Origin: an uncultured Clostridia bacterium
GTDB lineage: Bacteria; Bacillota; Clostridia; Christensenellales; Borkfalkiaceae
Reading direction: 5' to 3'
Assembly (NCBI GenBank): GCA_947625595.1
Contig: CANQOX010000006.1
Span: forward strand, 1 to 42,069
DNA length: 42,069 nucleotides
The translations under genes and the position numbers were made by a program. Positions 27,882-35,528 of this stretch are shown one piece after another. How positions within the stretch are numbered: position 1 is the first letter of the stretch; every line of letters begins with the position of its first letter. Under the pieces are notes generated by a model, which did no database searches, was not told the origin of the DNA, and saw nothing but the letters and a program-made list of their open reading frames with translations.

Positions 27882-28592
27882 CTATATTTTCCCCAAAAGT
27901 TCGTTTTTCTTCTGATTGAATTCTTCCTCGGTGATAATGCCTGCGTCGCGCAGTTCGGCAAGTCTTTTCAAACTGTCCGTTGCGTCCGTTTGCGGTATGA
28001 CGGGCTGTGTCGGCTTTTGGCTCCCCTTCCCCTTTTCGATCGCCTCGGAAATGAACGCCACGATCTCATCGGCGTTATCAACAAACGGAATTCTGATAAC
28101 ACTCGATGTGGAGGAGATACGAAGCATTTTGCCCGTGTATATAAAGAAGAAGTTCTTGACTGCGGCAACATTGTCGATTTTTTCGATCGGCATGTTCAAT
28201 GTGATTTTTGAAATCGGGATAAATCCTGTGTAGGAGCCGACGATCTCCCTTTCATTGGCAGTAAGTTCAGACAGCTTCCGTTGCCGTATACTGATCAATA
28301 AGTAAATCGACGGGATCAAAGCCAATAATATAAGATTGATGAACAACACCAAAACAAAGTTTCCTCCGTCTCCGACAAATCCAATCCCTCCCGAAGATAG
28401 GGTGAAGGCATAATCAATGCCATACCAATAAAATCGTGTGCTTTTGCCCAATAGGTGTGAGGTCTTATTGAAAGCAGTAAATCCTATAATAGTAAATAGT
28501 AAAAATATGCCTATCCAGCACAATAATAATATCATCGCACTTTTTGAAAATTTCTTTGAAATTTCAGCTTTCATTTCTTTGGTTGCTAACAT
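27882..28592 (-). CDS. Membrane protein with C-terminal SHOCT domain
   Basis: Two hydrophobic segments, PH-like middle region, C-terminal DSLKRLAELRDAGIITEEEFNQKKNELLGKI = SHOCT motif; AT-rich. Confidence 0.85.
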   Translation of the reverse strand: MLATKEMKAEISKKFSKSAMILLLCWIGIFLLFTIIGFTAFNKTSHLLGKSTRFYWYGIDYAFTLSSGGIGFVGDGGNFVLVLFINLILLALIPSIYLLISIRQRKLSELTANEREIVGSYTGFIPISKITLNMPIEKIDNVAAVKNFFFIYTGKMLRISSTSSVIRIPFVDNADEIVAFISEAIEKGKGSQKPTQPVIPQTDATDSLKRLAELRDAGIITEEEFNQKKNELLGKI

Positions 28593-28604
28593 GATAATTC
28601 TCCT

Positions 28605-28823
28605 TTAATTTGTTTTCTTAAATGATATGGTTCGTTCTTTTACAAACAGCGCAAAACCGTGTTGCGCTGCCGCTTTTGCCACAGCCGACTTTCTCAAAAG
28701 ATAATAGGAATCTTTTGGCAAAGTTGCGCCGGTTTTTTCCGCATACTGCGTTTCCGTCAGCGAAAAATCTGCTTGCGCTTCAAACAGCGGAAGCAATTCA
28801 GTTAAATCTGGTCGTTTACTCAT
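28605..28823 (-). CDS. Small hypothetical protein, 72 aa
   Basis: ORF directly upstream of the SHOCT gene (12-nt gap), divergent from the XRE regulator. Confidence 0.6.
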   Translation of the reverse strand: MSKRPDLTELLPLFEAQADFSLTETQYAEKTGATLPKDSYYLLRKSAVAKAAAQHGFALFVKERTISFKKTN

Positions 28824-28835
28824 TCGTTTCTCCTT

Positions 28836-28904
28836 TTGTCCTATGACAGGACAATTTTAATTTTTCATTAGTATATCATACTAATTGTCCTATGTCAAGA
28901 CAAT
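28836..28904. promoter_or_regulatory. Divergent promoter region with palindromic operator-like sites
   Basis: ttgtcctatgacaggacaa (28836-28854), attagtat-atc-atactaat (28867-28885), attgtcctatgtcaagacaat (28884-28904) between the divergent 72-aa ORF and the XRE gene. Confidence 0.65.
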
Positions 28905-28928
28905 AAATGGGAAAAAGGAGAAAAATTT

Positions 28929-29183
28929 ATGGCGCGAATTATTGACGGCGTGAAGATGAATTTGATAGGTGAAAATGTAGCAAAATATCGTAAAAAATTA
29001 AAAATGAGCCAACAAAAACTTTCCAATATGCTTGAACTTCAAGCGGTCTATGTATGCAGAGGGTCCATCTCGCGGATCGAGGACCGCTCGCGGACTGTCA
29101 CGGACATTGAGCTATATGCCATTGCAAAAGCATTGAATGTGAAAATCGAGGATCTGTTTGATAAAGAAATGATAAATTATTGA
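28929..29183 (+). CDS. XRE-family HTH transcriptional regulator
   Basis: IGENVAKYRKKLKMSQQKLSNMLELQAVYVCRGSISRIEDRSRTVTDIELYAIAKALNVKIEDLF: Cro/C1-type HTH. Confidence 0.9.
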   Translation: MARIIDGVKMNLIGENVAKYRKKLKMSQQKLSNMLELQAVYVCRGSISRIEDRSRTVTDIELYAIAKALNVKIEDLFDKEMINY

Positions 29184-29199
29184 TCACGGTAAATTTTCG

Positions 29200-29700
29200 T
29201 CCCCTGCAACCCCTTCGAGGGGTAGCAGGGGCAACGCGAATGACAGAGGGGTTTCAAAACCCCTTTGCCCTCGCAAGCTCGGGGACTGTCTCATGCGGGT
29301 AGCGACCCGCAGTACTTCGCGCTACGCGCTCGTGCCGCCCTTGGAGCAATAAGAATGCGGGCGGGGCGGTCAGCATTTGCCCGAAACATATGGGCAAATG
29401 CCAAGAGAATTTTGCGCCAAAGATTATCAATCTTTGGCAGAAGTGCAAAATTCTCCCCTAAAAGGGGCAGCGAGACACCCCCTCACCGCCTACGGCGGAG
29501 CTCCCCCTCAAGGGGGCGCCGAGAAAACACGGTGACCCACCCCCCTACCCCCCTCCAAGGAGGGGGCGAGAATAGGGTGGCTCTCCACGGGAGGGGGTAA
29601 AAATGCGTCATTCCGAGCACAGCGAAGAATCCCTCATGGTCGATGCCCCTTCTCACCGCCTATGGCGAAGCTCCCCCTCAAGGGGGGAGTTAAGAAAAAA
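29200..29700. repeat. Composite palindromic repeat region (long form), mosaic of several hairpin modules
   Basis: Shares gacagaggggtttyraaacccctttsccctcgcaagctcggggact and tcccctaaaaggggcagcgag with 11-77 but has 166 bp between them; two agctccccctcaaggggg modules (29499, 29669); rep-like cgtcattccgagcacagcgaagaatccctcatgg. Confidence 0.85.
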
Positions 29701-29744
29701 TCATCTCTTTTTGAACCACGCGACGATCGCATGGTTTTTGTATT

Positions 29745-29778
29745 ACAAAAAAAGGACCTTCCCGCGGGAAGGTCCTTT
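29745..29778 (-). terminator. Intrinsic terminator of spoIVA
   Basis: Perfect palindrome aaaggaccttcccg|cgggaaggtccttt with A/T tail; minus strand ends in TTTTTTT after the spoIVA stop. Confidence 0.78.
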
Positions 29779-29793
29779 CGCAATTTTCCGAGT

Positions 29794-31260
29794 TCAGAGG
29801 AGAATGCAGATTACGCCGCCCTTGCCCTCGTTGACGATGCGGGTGACCGTCCGCCGCATCTTTTTCCTGACCGTCTCGCCCATGGCGCGGTTCTTCTGCA
29901 AAAGTTCCTCGCCGAGCATCTCCTTGAGCGTCCTGCCGAACATGTTGGTCTCCCATGCCCGTTCGGGCGCGGTCTCCATGCCTTCCTTGATCTGTCTCGC
30001 GAATTCCTCGCTCTGCTGTTCGTTGCCGAGCGCGGGGCGCACTTCCCCGCGGACGTCCACGCGGATGATGTGATAGCTCGGGGCGTCTGCCCGAAGGTCC
30101 ACGCCGATCCGTCCGCTCTTCTTGACGACCGTCGGCTCGGAGAGGCTCATTTCGTCATCGAGGGGCGGGACGATGCCGTAGCCGAATTCCTTGGCGTCCT
30201 CGAAGGCCTGCCCGACGCGCTCGTAGAGCTTTTTTGCCTCGACGAGGCGACTGCAATAGCTCATGAGGGCGAAATCATCCGCGATCTCCTCACCGCACTG
30301 CATGGAGAGGACTTCATAGAAGGCCCCCTCTTTGGCCTCCACTCTGCAGTGGGCGACCCCCGTCGCGGCGTCGAGTTCGAGGGAGACGGGCGGCAGGAGC
30401 CGATCGCTCTCCGCATACATCGTGTCGAGAAGGGCGCAGTCGCTCATCTTGCTGATCTTAGGTGCGACGGCGCGGACGCCCGCGAGGACTTCGTCCAAAA
30501 TGGGCGAGGCGGGGTCGAGCACGCGCATCCAGTCGGGAATGTCGATGTCGACGGAGAGCACGGGGAATTCATAGAGAATGCGCTCGAGGACGCCTGAAAT
30601 GTCCTCCGCGGTCATCTTTTCCGCATTGACTGCGAGGACGGGGGCGCAATATTTCTCCTCCAGCGCCGCCCGAAGCTCCTCCTGCGAGGTCGGATCAAGG
30701 CAGTTCAGAAGGATGACATAGGGTTTGCCGATGGCCTTGAGTTCATCCGCCGCCCTCTCTTCGGCCGCCTCGTAGCCCGCGCGGGGAATGCCCGTGACGG
30801 AACCGTCCGTCGTGACGAGAATGCCGATGGTGGAGTGCTCCCTGATGACCCGCTCCGTCCCCTCTTCGGCCGCCTGCTCGAAGGGCACGGGTTCTTCGTT
30901 CCAAGGGGTCTTGACGAGGCGGGGCGCGCCCTCCTCCTCAAAGCCGCTCGCCCCCTCCACGGGAAAGCCGACGCAGTCGATGAGGCGGACCTTCGCGGCC
31001 GCGTCCTTCACCTTGATCTCCGCCCCCTCCTCGGGAACAAATTTCGGCTCCGTCGTCATGACCGTCTTGCCCGCGGCCGACTGCGGCAGTTCGTCCGTGT
31101 AGCGGCTCTTCTTGGCCGCAGGGACATTCGGAAGCACCAAGGCCTCCATGAACTTCTTGATAAAGGTCGATTTGCCCGTTCTGACGGGGCCGATCACGCC
31201 GACGAAAATTTCTCCGCCCGTGCGGGTCGCGATGTCCTCGTATACGTTGAATGTTTCCAT
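29794..31260 (-). CDS. spoIVA: Stage IV sporulation protein A (SpoIVA, coat morphogenetic ATPase)
   Basis: METFNVYEDIATRTGGEIFVGVIGPVRTGKSTFIKKFMEALVLPN...MTTEPKFVPEEG...VRLIDCVGFPVEGA...GILVTTDGSVTGIPRAGYEAAEERAADELKAIGKPYVILLNC; 488 aa. Confidence 0.97.
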   Translation of the reverse strand: METFNVYEDIATRTGGEIFVGVIGPVRTGKSTFIKKFMEALVLPNVPAAKKSRYTDELPQSAAGKTVMTTEPKFVPEEGAEIKVKDAAAKVRLIDCVGFPVEGASGFEEEGAPRLVKTPWNEEPVPFEQAAEEGTERVIREHSTIGILVTTDGSVTGIPRAGYEAAEERAADELKAIGKPYVILLNCLDPTSQEELRAALEEKYCAPVLAVNAEKMTAEDISGVLERILYEFPVLSVDIDIPDWMRVLDPASPILDEVLAGVRAVAPKISKMSDCALLDTMYAESDRLLPPVSLELDAATGVAHCRVEAKEGAFYEVLSMQCGEEIADDFALMSYCSRLVEAKKLYERVGQAFEDAKEFGYGIVPPLDDEMSLSEPTVVKKSGRIGVDLRADAPSYHIIRVDVRGEVRPALGNEQQSEEFARQIKEGMETAPERAWETNMFGRTLKEMLGEELLQKNRAMGETVRKKMRRTVTRIVNEGKGGVICILL

Positions 31261-31393
31261 AAAAAAGCACCTCCGCCGTTCATGGATATGATATGGCGGA
31301 GAATGCGGGAATATGAATTCTGAATTGAAAATTGTGCGCGAAACGCGCTCATCCTGAGGCTCCAACGGAGCCGAAGGATCCCCTCATCGGAAT

Positions 31394-31501
31394 GACACCC
31401 CTTCAGTCGCCTTTGGCGACAGCTCCCCCTCAAGGGGGAGCCGAGACCTTGCCCACCCCTTGAGGGGTGGGTGTCGAGCGGAGCGAGACGGAAGGGGTGT
31501 C
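31394..31501. mobile_element. MITE-like element with 11-bp perfect terminal inverted repeats, no ORF
   Basis: gacaccccttc (31394-31404) ... gaaggggtgtc (31491-31501); contains the agctccccctcaaggggg module; possible AAT duplication on each side (31391-31393 and 31502-31504). Confidence 0.6.
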
Positions 31502-32294
31502 AATCCACGCCGTGGATCTCGCGGTAGTAGGGATCGGCGGACCAGTCGCGGTCGTCGGTGTATTCCCCGCCGAGGGCCTCGACGGCGTATTTCAGTTCCT
31601 GATATTCGAGATAATTGATGTCGTCCCGCGCGATGACGTCGAGGAGCACGGGGAGCGCGCGCACGTCGCCGTAGGCGGCAAGGTAACTCGCGTGCATGGG
31701 GATCTCGCCGCTCGTCCTGAAGGCGTCGAGGAGAAGCCCGAACACCCTGTCATCCCTCTCCTTGGTGCGGGAGAGGATCTCGAGCATCAAGTCGGGCTCG
31801 GTCCCCTCTTCGTACATGGCGAGGGCGCGGTCCTTGGCCTTGTCCGCCTCCGCCTTGAGCTGTTCGGCGACGGCGTCCTTGAGCTCGGTGTCCTCGCTCG
31901 TCTTTAAGATCCTGAAATAGGCGTCAAACGCCCTCTCGTTCGGCCCCGCGAGGTTGACCGCAAGGAGCAGAAGTTCCTCATCTTCCGCATCGAGGAGGGG
32001 CACAATGGCCTTGGGACAGTCCCTCTTCTCGAGTTCCTGACAGAGAAAGTCAGGCACGGGGACCCCCTCCTCCACATGGCGGCGAAGGGTCTTGACAAGT
32101 TCCTCGTCCGTCATCGCGGCAAAGTACCCCTTCGGCGTGGCCCCGACGGACGGGATCAGAATGTCGCCGAACTGCCGATAGAGCTTGGGAATGACGCTCT
32201 CCCACTGCTTTTCGGAGTACTTCCCCGCATTCTGTTGCATGTATTCGGAGAGTTTTTCATCGAACATGGCGTCGAAATCGATCAGCTTTTTCAT
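31500..32294 (-). CDS. HEAT-repeat-like protein of unknown function
   Basis: 264-aa ORF with repeated helical pairs (AIVPLLDAEDEELLLLAVNLAG..., ALPVLLDVIARDDINYLEYQELKYAVEALGG). Confidence 0.65.
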   Translation of the reverse strand: MKKLIDFDAMFDEKLSEYMQQNAGKYSEKQWESVIPKLYRQFGDILIPSVGATPKGYFAAMTDEELVKTLRRHVEEGVPVPDFLCQELEKRDCPKAIVPLLDAEDEELLLLAVNLAGPNERAFDAYFRILKTSEDTELKDAVAEQLKAEADKAKDRALAMYEEGTEPDLMLEILSRTKERDDRVFGLLLDAFRTSGEIPMHASYLAAYGDVRALPVLLDVIARDDINYLEYQELKYAVEALGGEYTDDRDWSADPYYREIHGVD

Positions 32295-32301
32295 ACGTCC
32301 C

Positions 32302-33957
32302 TCACATCAGAAAGTCTAAAATTTCCTGCGCGACGTAGCGGTTGGCGTCGAACATCTCGCAGATCTCCTTGAGCGTCTGCGCTCCCCCCCGCAGGCGCGC
32401 TTCGCGGTAAATGGCAGAGGCTAAAGCCGCGCGCTCGTCCATATATCTCCATGCGCCCGCCGCCTCGAGGGCCGCGTAGATGTCCTCCGCCGCCCCGCAG
32501 AGCTTGCCCTCGTTGTCGTCGCCGAGAAGGCCGTATTTGGAATACACGTCGGCGAAGGCGTCGAGGAAGGCGTCCGCCTTGCGGTCCCCGATGTTGATGG
32601 TGTGCGTGAAAAATTCCCTGTACAGGTTGATAAAGACGGTGCCGAAGGAATTGTTCTCATTGCGGACGGCGACCTCGTGCAGAATGGCGAACTTCACGAG
32701 ATCGCTTCCCATGTAGTCAAGGAGCTGTTCCCGCAGGAAGTCGTCACAGCGCAGGCGGGAGGCGACTTTGACGGCGAGGAGCTGCAATTTCTCGTCCCTG
32801 CCTTCCAGTTCGTCGAAGGCGATGCGGAGACAGCGGTCGAGGTCGGGCGAGGCGGCGACGCTCGGAAGTTCCTCCTCGTCCGCCTTGCATGCGGCGAGCA
32901 AAAATCCCGCGATCTTCCTGTATTCGGCCTGCGGCATGCGGTAGAAATAGGTCATGTCGAGGTCCTTCTCCTCCCCGTCGCGGATAAGGCGAAGGCGCTC
33001 AAGGTAGTACTCCGCGACCGCCTTGGCGGGGCAGAGCGCGGTCAGCGTCTCCAGCGCGGAGACGGCCCCGTCGAGATCGCCCAAATGATAGGCTGCGACG
33101 GCGTAGAAGAAGAGCACGGTGTCGTCGTAGGGGAGCCGCTTTTTCAGCTCGGAAAGCACTTTGAAGGCCTCCTCGTCCAATCCCGTCTCGCAGAGAGCCG
33201 TCGCGATGCGGTACAGGTCGTCCGTCCCGTCGGCGGGGACGGAGGCGAGACGCCTGGCGGCCTCCTTGGCCCGCTTTTTCTCCCCCCGCGCGCCGAGGAC
33301 GGCGACGTAGGTGGTGAGGGCCTGCACATTCTCGGGATATTTCTCAAGCAGGGCCTCGCACTCCTTCTCCGCCTGCTTTTCCTCCCCCTCCATGAGGAGG
33401 CACATGGCGGCAAGGCCCGCCGCCGAGGGATAGTCGGGGCTGTCCTCCTCGACGAGGAGAAGGCGCTTCCGCGCGTCGTCCAACTCCCCCTCCCGCATGA
33501 GGTCAAGGCCCTCCTTGAGGGCTTCGGGATCGTCCCCGCCCACGAGGCGGAGTTTAGGGGCTTCCCCCTCCTCCTCAAAATTTTCGATAAAATCGGCAAA
33601 GGCGTCCCCGTCCTCCTCTGCCTCCTCGGGGTAGGCGTGGGAGTAGTAGAAGGCCGACTGGAACTCGTTGCCCATGTTCATAAACACGACCGCGAGGCCC
33701 TCGTAGCCCTCGGGAAAGTCGGCTTCGTTGCAGACATCGAGGAAGCGGAACCACGCGTCCGCGGCGAGCGGCCAGATCTCCAGCCCCTCATAGACGTCGG
33801 CATAGACCGCCCAAGCGTCCGCACTCGGCGGATAGAGCTCGGCCCTGCGCTTGAGCGCGGCGAGCGCGCCGAAATAGTCCCCCGCGTCCGCCCGCTTCTC
33901 GGCGGTGTCGATCAGGAACTCTTCGCTGATATTCCAAGTTTTGGGTCTGTCCCTCAT
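32302..33957 (-). CDS. TPR-repeat protein
   Basis: Multiple TPR-like units (GDYFGALAALKRRAELYPPSADAWAVYADVYEGL; GEEKQAEKECEALLEKYPENVQALTTYVAVLGARGEKKRAKEAARRL). Confidence 0.8.
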   Translation of the reverse strand: MRDRPKTWNISEEFLIDTAEKRADAGDYFGALAALKRRAELYPPSADAWAVYADVYEGLEIWPLAADAWFRFLDVCNEADFPEGYEGLAVVFMNMGNEFQSAFYYSHAYPEEAEEDGDAFADFIENFEEEGEAPKLRLVGGDDPEALKEGLDLMREGELDDARKRLLLVEEDSPDYPSAAGLAAMCLLMEGEEKQAEKECEALLEKYPENVQALTTYVAVLGARGEKKRAKEAARRLASVPADGTDDLYRIATALCETGLDEEAFKVLSELKKRLPYDDTVLFFYAVAAYHLGDLDGAVSALETLTALCPAKAVAEYYLERLRLIRDGEEKDLDMTYFYRMPQAEYRKIAGFLLAACKADEEELPSVAASPDLDRCLRIAFDELEGRDEKLQLLAVKVASRLRCDDFLREQLLDYMGSDLVKFAILHEVAVRNENNSFGTVFINLYREFFTHTINIGDRKADAFLDAFADVYSKYGLLGDDNEGKLCGAAEDIYAALEAAGAWRYMDERAALASAIYREARLRGGAQTLKEICEMFDANRYVAQEILDFLM

Positions 33958-34817
33958 GCTTCCTCCCCGAAAAGGCGCACGACGTCCTCCTTCTCAAAGA
34001 CGTATTCCGTATTGCAATAGTGGCAGTGCACGGCGATCCTTCCCTCCTCCCCGATGAGGGCAAAGGCGTCCTCCCTGCCGAGGGAGAGCACGGCGCCCGC
34101 CGCCCGCTTCCGCGAACAGTGACAGCGGAAGGAAAATTCTCTCCTGTCAAAGGGTCCGTCCGTGAACATTTTGAGAACGCCCTCCGCCCCCCTCTCCTCA
34201 ATGAGGGAGGAGAGCCCGCCGAACTTTGCGATCTCCTCTTCGCAGTAGGAGACGGCCTCCTCGCCCGCCCCGGGGAGGGGCTGGAGAAAGACGCCGCCCG
34301 CGCCGAGGATCTTATCTTTGACCTTCACGCCGAGCGCAACGGCCGTCGGCCGCTGTTCGCTCGTCAGGAAATAGGCGGAGAAGTCCTCCGCGATCTCGCC
34401 CGAGACGAGACGGCTTGTCCCCGTGAAGGGAACGCCCGTGCCGTCGTCGGAGACCACGGTGAGGGTACCGTCCTTGCCCGTGAAGCCGCCCACGTCGAGT
34501 TTCCCGTCCGCGCGGGGAGGGAGACTGAACTGCGGGTTCTCAACAAAGCCCCGCATGCGCAGTTCGCTGTCGCCCGCGACGCAAATCTTTCCCCCGGGGC
34601 CGCCGCCGTTCACGGTGACCGCGAGGGAGGAATTTTCCCCTTTCAGCCAACTGCAGAGGTACGCGCAGGCGGTGAAGGTCCGTCCGAACGCCGCCGCCGC
34701 GACGGCAGAGAACTTGTGCCGCCGCATGGCCTCCTGTACGGCCGCGGTGCTGTCGATGACGGCAAGGGAGACGTCCCCGCCGTGGACCAATGTCTTTAAG
34801 ATGATACTTTTCTGCAT
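33954..34817 (-). CDS. hslO: Redox-regulated chaperone Hsp33
   Basis: Hsp33 fold sequence with C-terminal zinc-site cysteines FRCHCSRKR...VHCHYCNTEYVFEKEDV. Confidence 0.93.
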   Translation of the reverse strand: MQKSIILKTLVHGGDVSLAVIDSTAAVQEAMRRHKFSAVAAAAFGRTFTACAYLCSWLKGENSSLAVTVNGGGPGGKICVAGDSELRMRGFVENPQFSLPPRADGKLDVGGFTGKDGTLTVVSDDGTGVPFTGTSRLVSGEIAEDFSAYFLTSEQRPTAVALGVKVKDKILGAGGVFLQPLPGAGEEAVSYCEEEIAKFGGLSSLIEERGAEGVLKMFTDGPFDRREFSFRCHCSRKRAAGAVLSLGREDAFALIGEEGRIAVHCHYCNTEYVFEKEDVVRLFGEEA

Positions 34818-35527
34818 ATAAAATTCAATCTATCGCTCTGAAGGGCCGTCCCGCCGAGGTGCCCCTCCACCTCCGCATCAAACCCCGCAGAGTGCAGGGC
34901 CGCGAGGACGTCCTTCTCCGTGTGGAGAAAGCGGACATGCGTCTCGTCGTAGCGGCGGAAGAGTTCGCCCTCCCGCACGAAGAGGGTGACGTCGGTCTCG
35001 ACGCGGTCCTCTTCCCTCCTGTTGAATTCGAGGTAAGTGACGTCGTCCCTGTCGTCCCCGAACATATTATTTGCAACTTTTTGGGTCAGTTTGTATTCGG
35101 AACTGATGTCGAACCAAAAGATCCCCTCCCGTTTCAGGCAGGCGGCGATGCGGCGGAAGGCCGAGGGAAGGCGCTCCTGCGGGAGATAGTTGATACAGTC
35201 GTTGGCCGAAAGGATGAAATCGTACCGCTCGGGCGTCTTGAGACAGCGCGCGTCGGCGAGGACAAAGGGGATCGCGAGCCCCTCCTCCTGCGCGAGACGG
35301 ACGGCCTTTGTGAGCATGGGACGGGAGATGTCTCCCCCCGTCATCTGAAAGCCCGCCCGCGCCAGCGCACGGCAAAAGGCCCCGCTGCCGCAGCCGAGTT
35401 CAAACCCCTTCGGCCCCGCGCCCCTCCTCCGAAGCCCGTCAATAAAATACTGCGACCAAGTGGGATAGTCGCAGTCGTCGTTCAAAAATTCAAACCATTC
35501 GGCAAGATAGTCGTAAGCCTGCGTCAT
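34796..35527 (-). CDS. Class I SAM-dependent methyltransferase
   Basis: GFELGCGSGAFCRALARAGFQMTGGDISRPMLTKAV...FVLADARCLKTPERYDFILSANDCINYL. Confidence 0.88.
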   Translation of the reverse strand: MTQAYDYLAEWFEFLNDDCDYPTWSQYFIDGLRRRGAGPKGFELGCGSGAFCRALARAGFQMTGGDISRPMLTKAVRLAQEEGLAIPFVLADARCLKTPERYDFILSANDCINYLPQERLPSAFRRIAACLKREGIFWFDISSEYKLTQKVANNMFGDDRDDVTYLEFNRREEDRVETDVTLFVREGELFRRYDETHVRFLHTEKDVLAALHSAGFDAEVEGHLGGTALQSDRLNFICRKVSS

Positions 35528-35528
35528 C

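Noticed and set aside
29265-30073. Plus-strand ORFs within the 29.2-29.7 kb repeat region
   Set aside because: Composed of repeat/hairpin sequence and spoIVA antisense; not credible genes.
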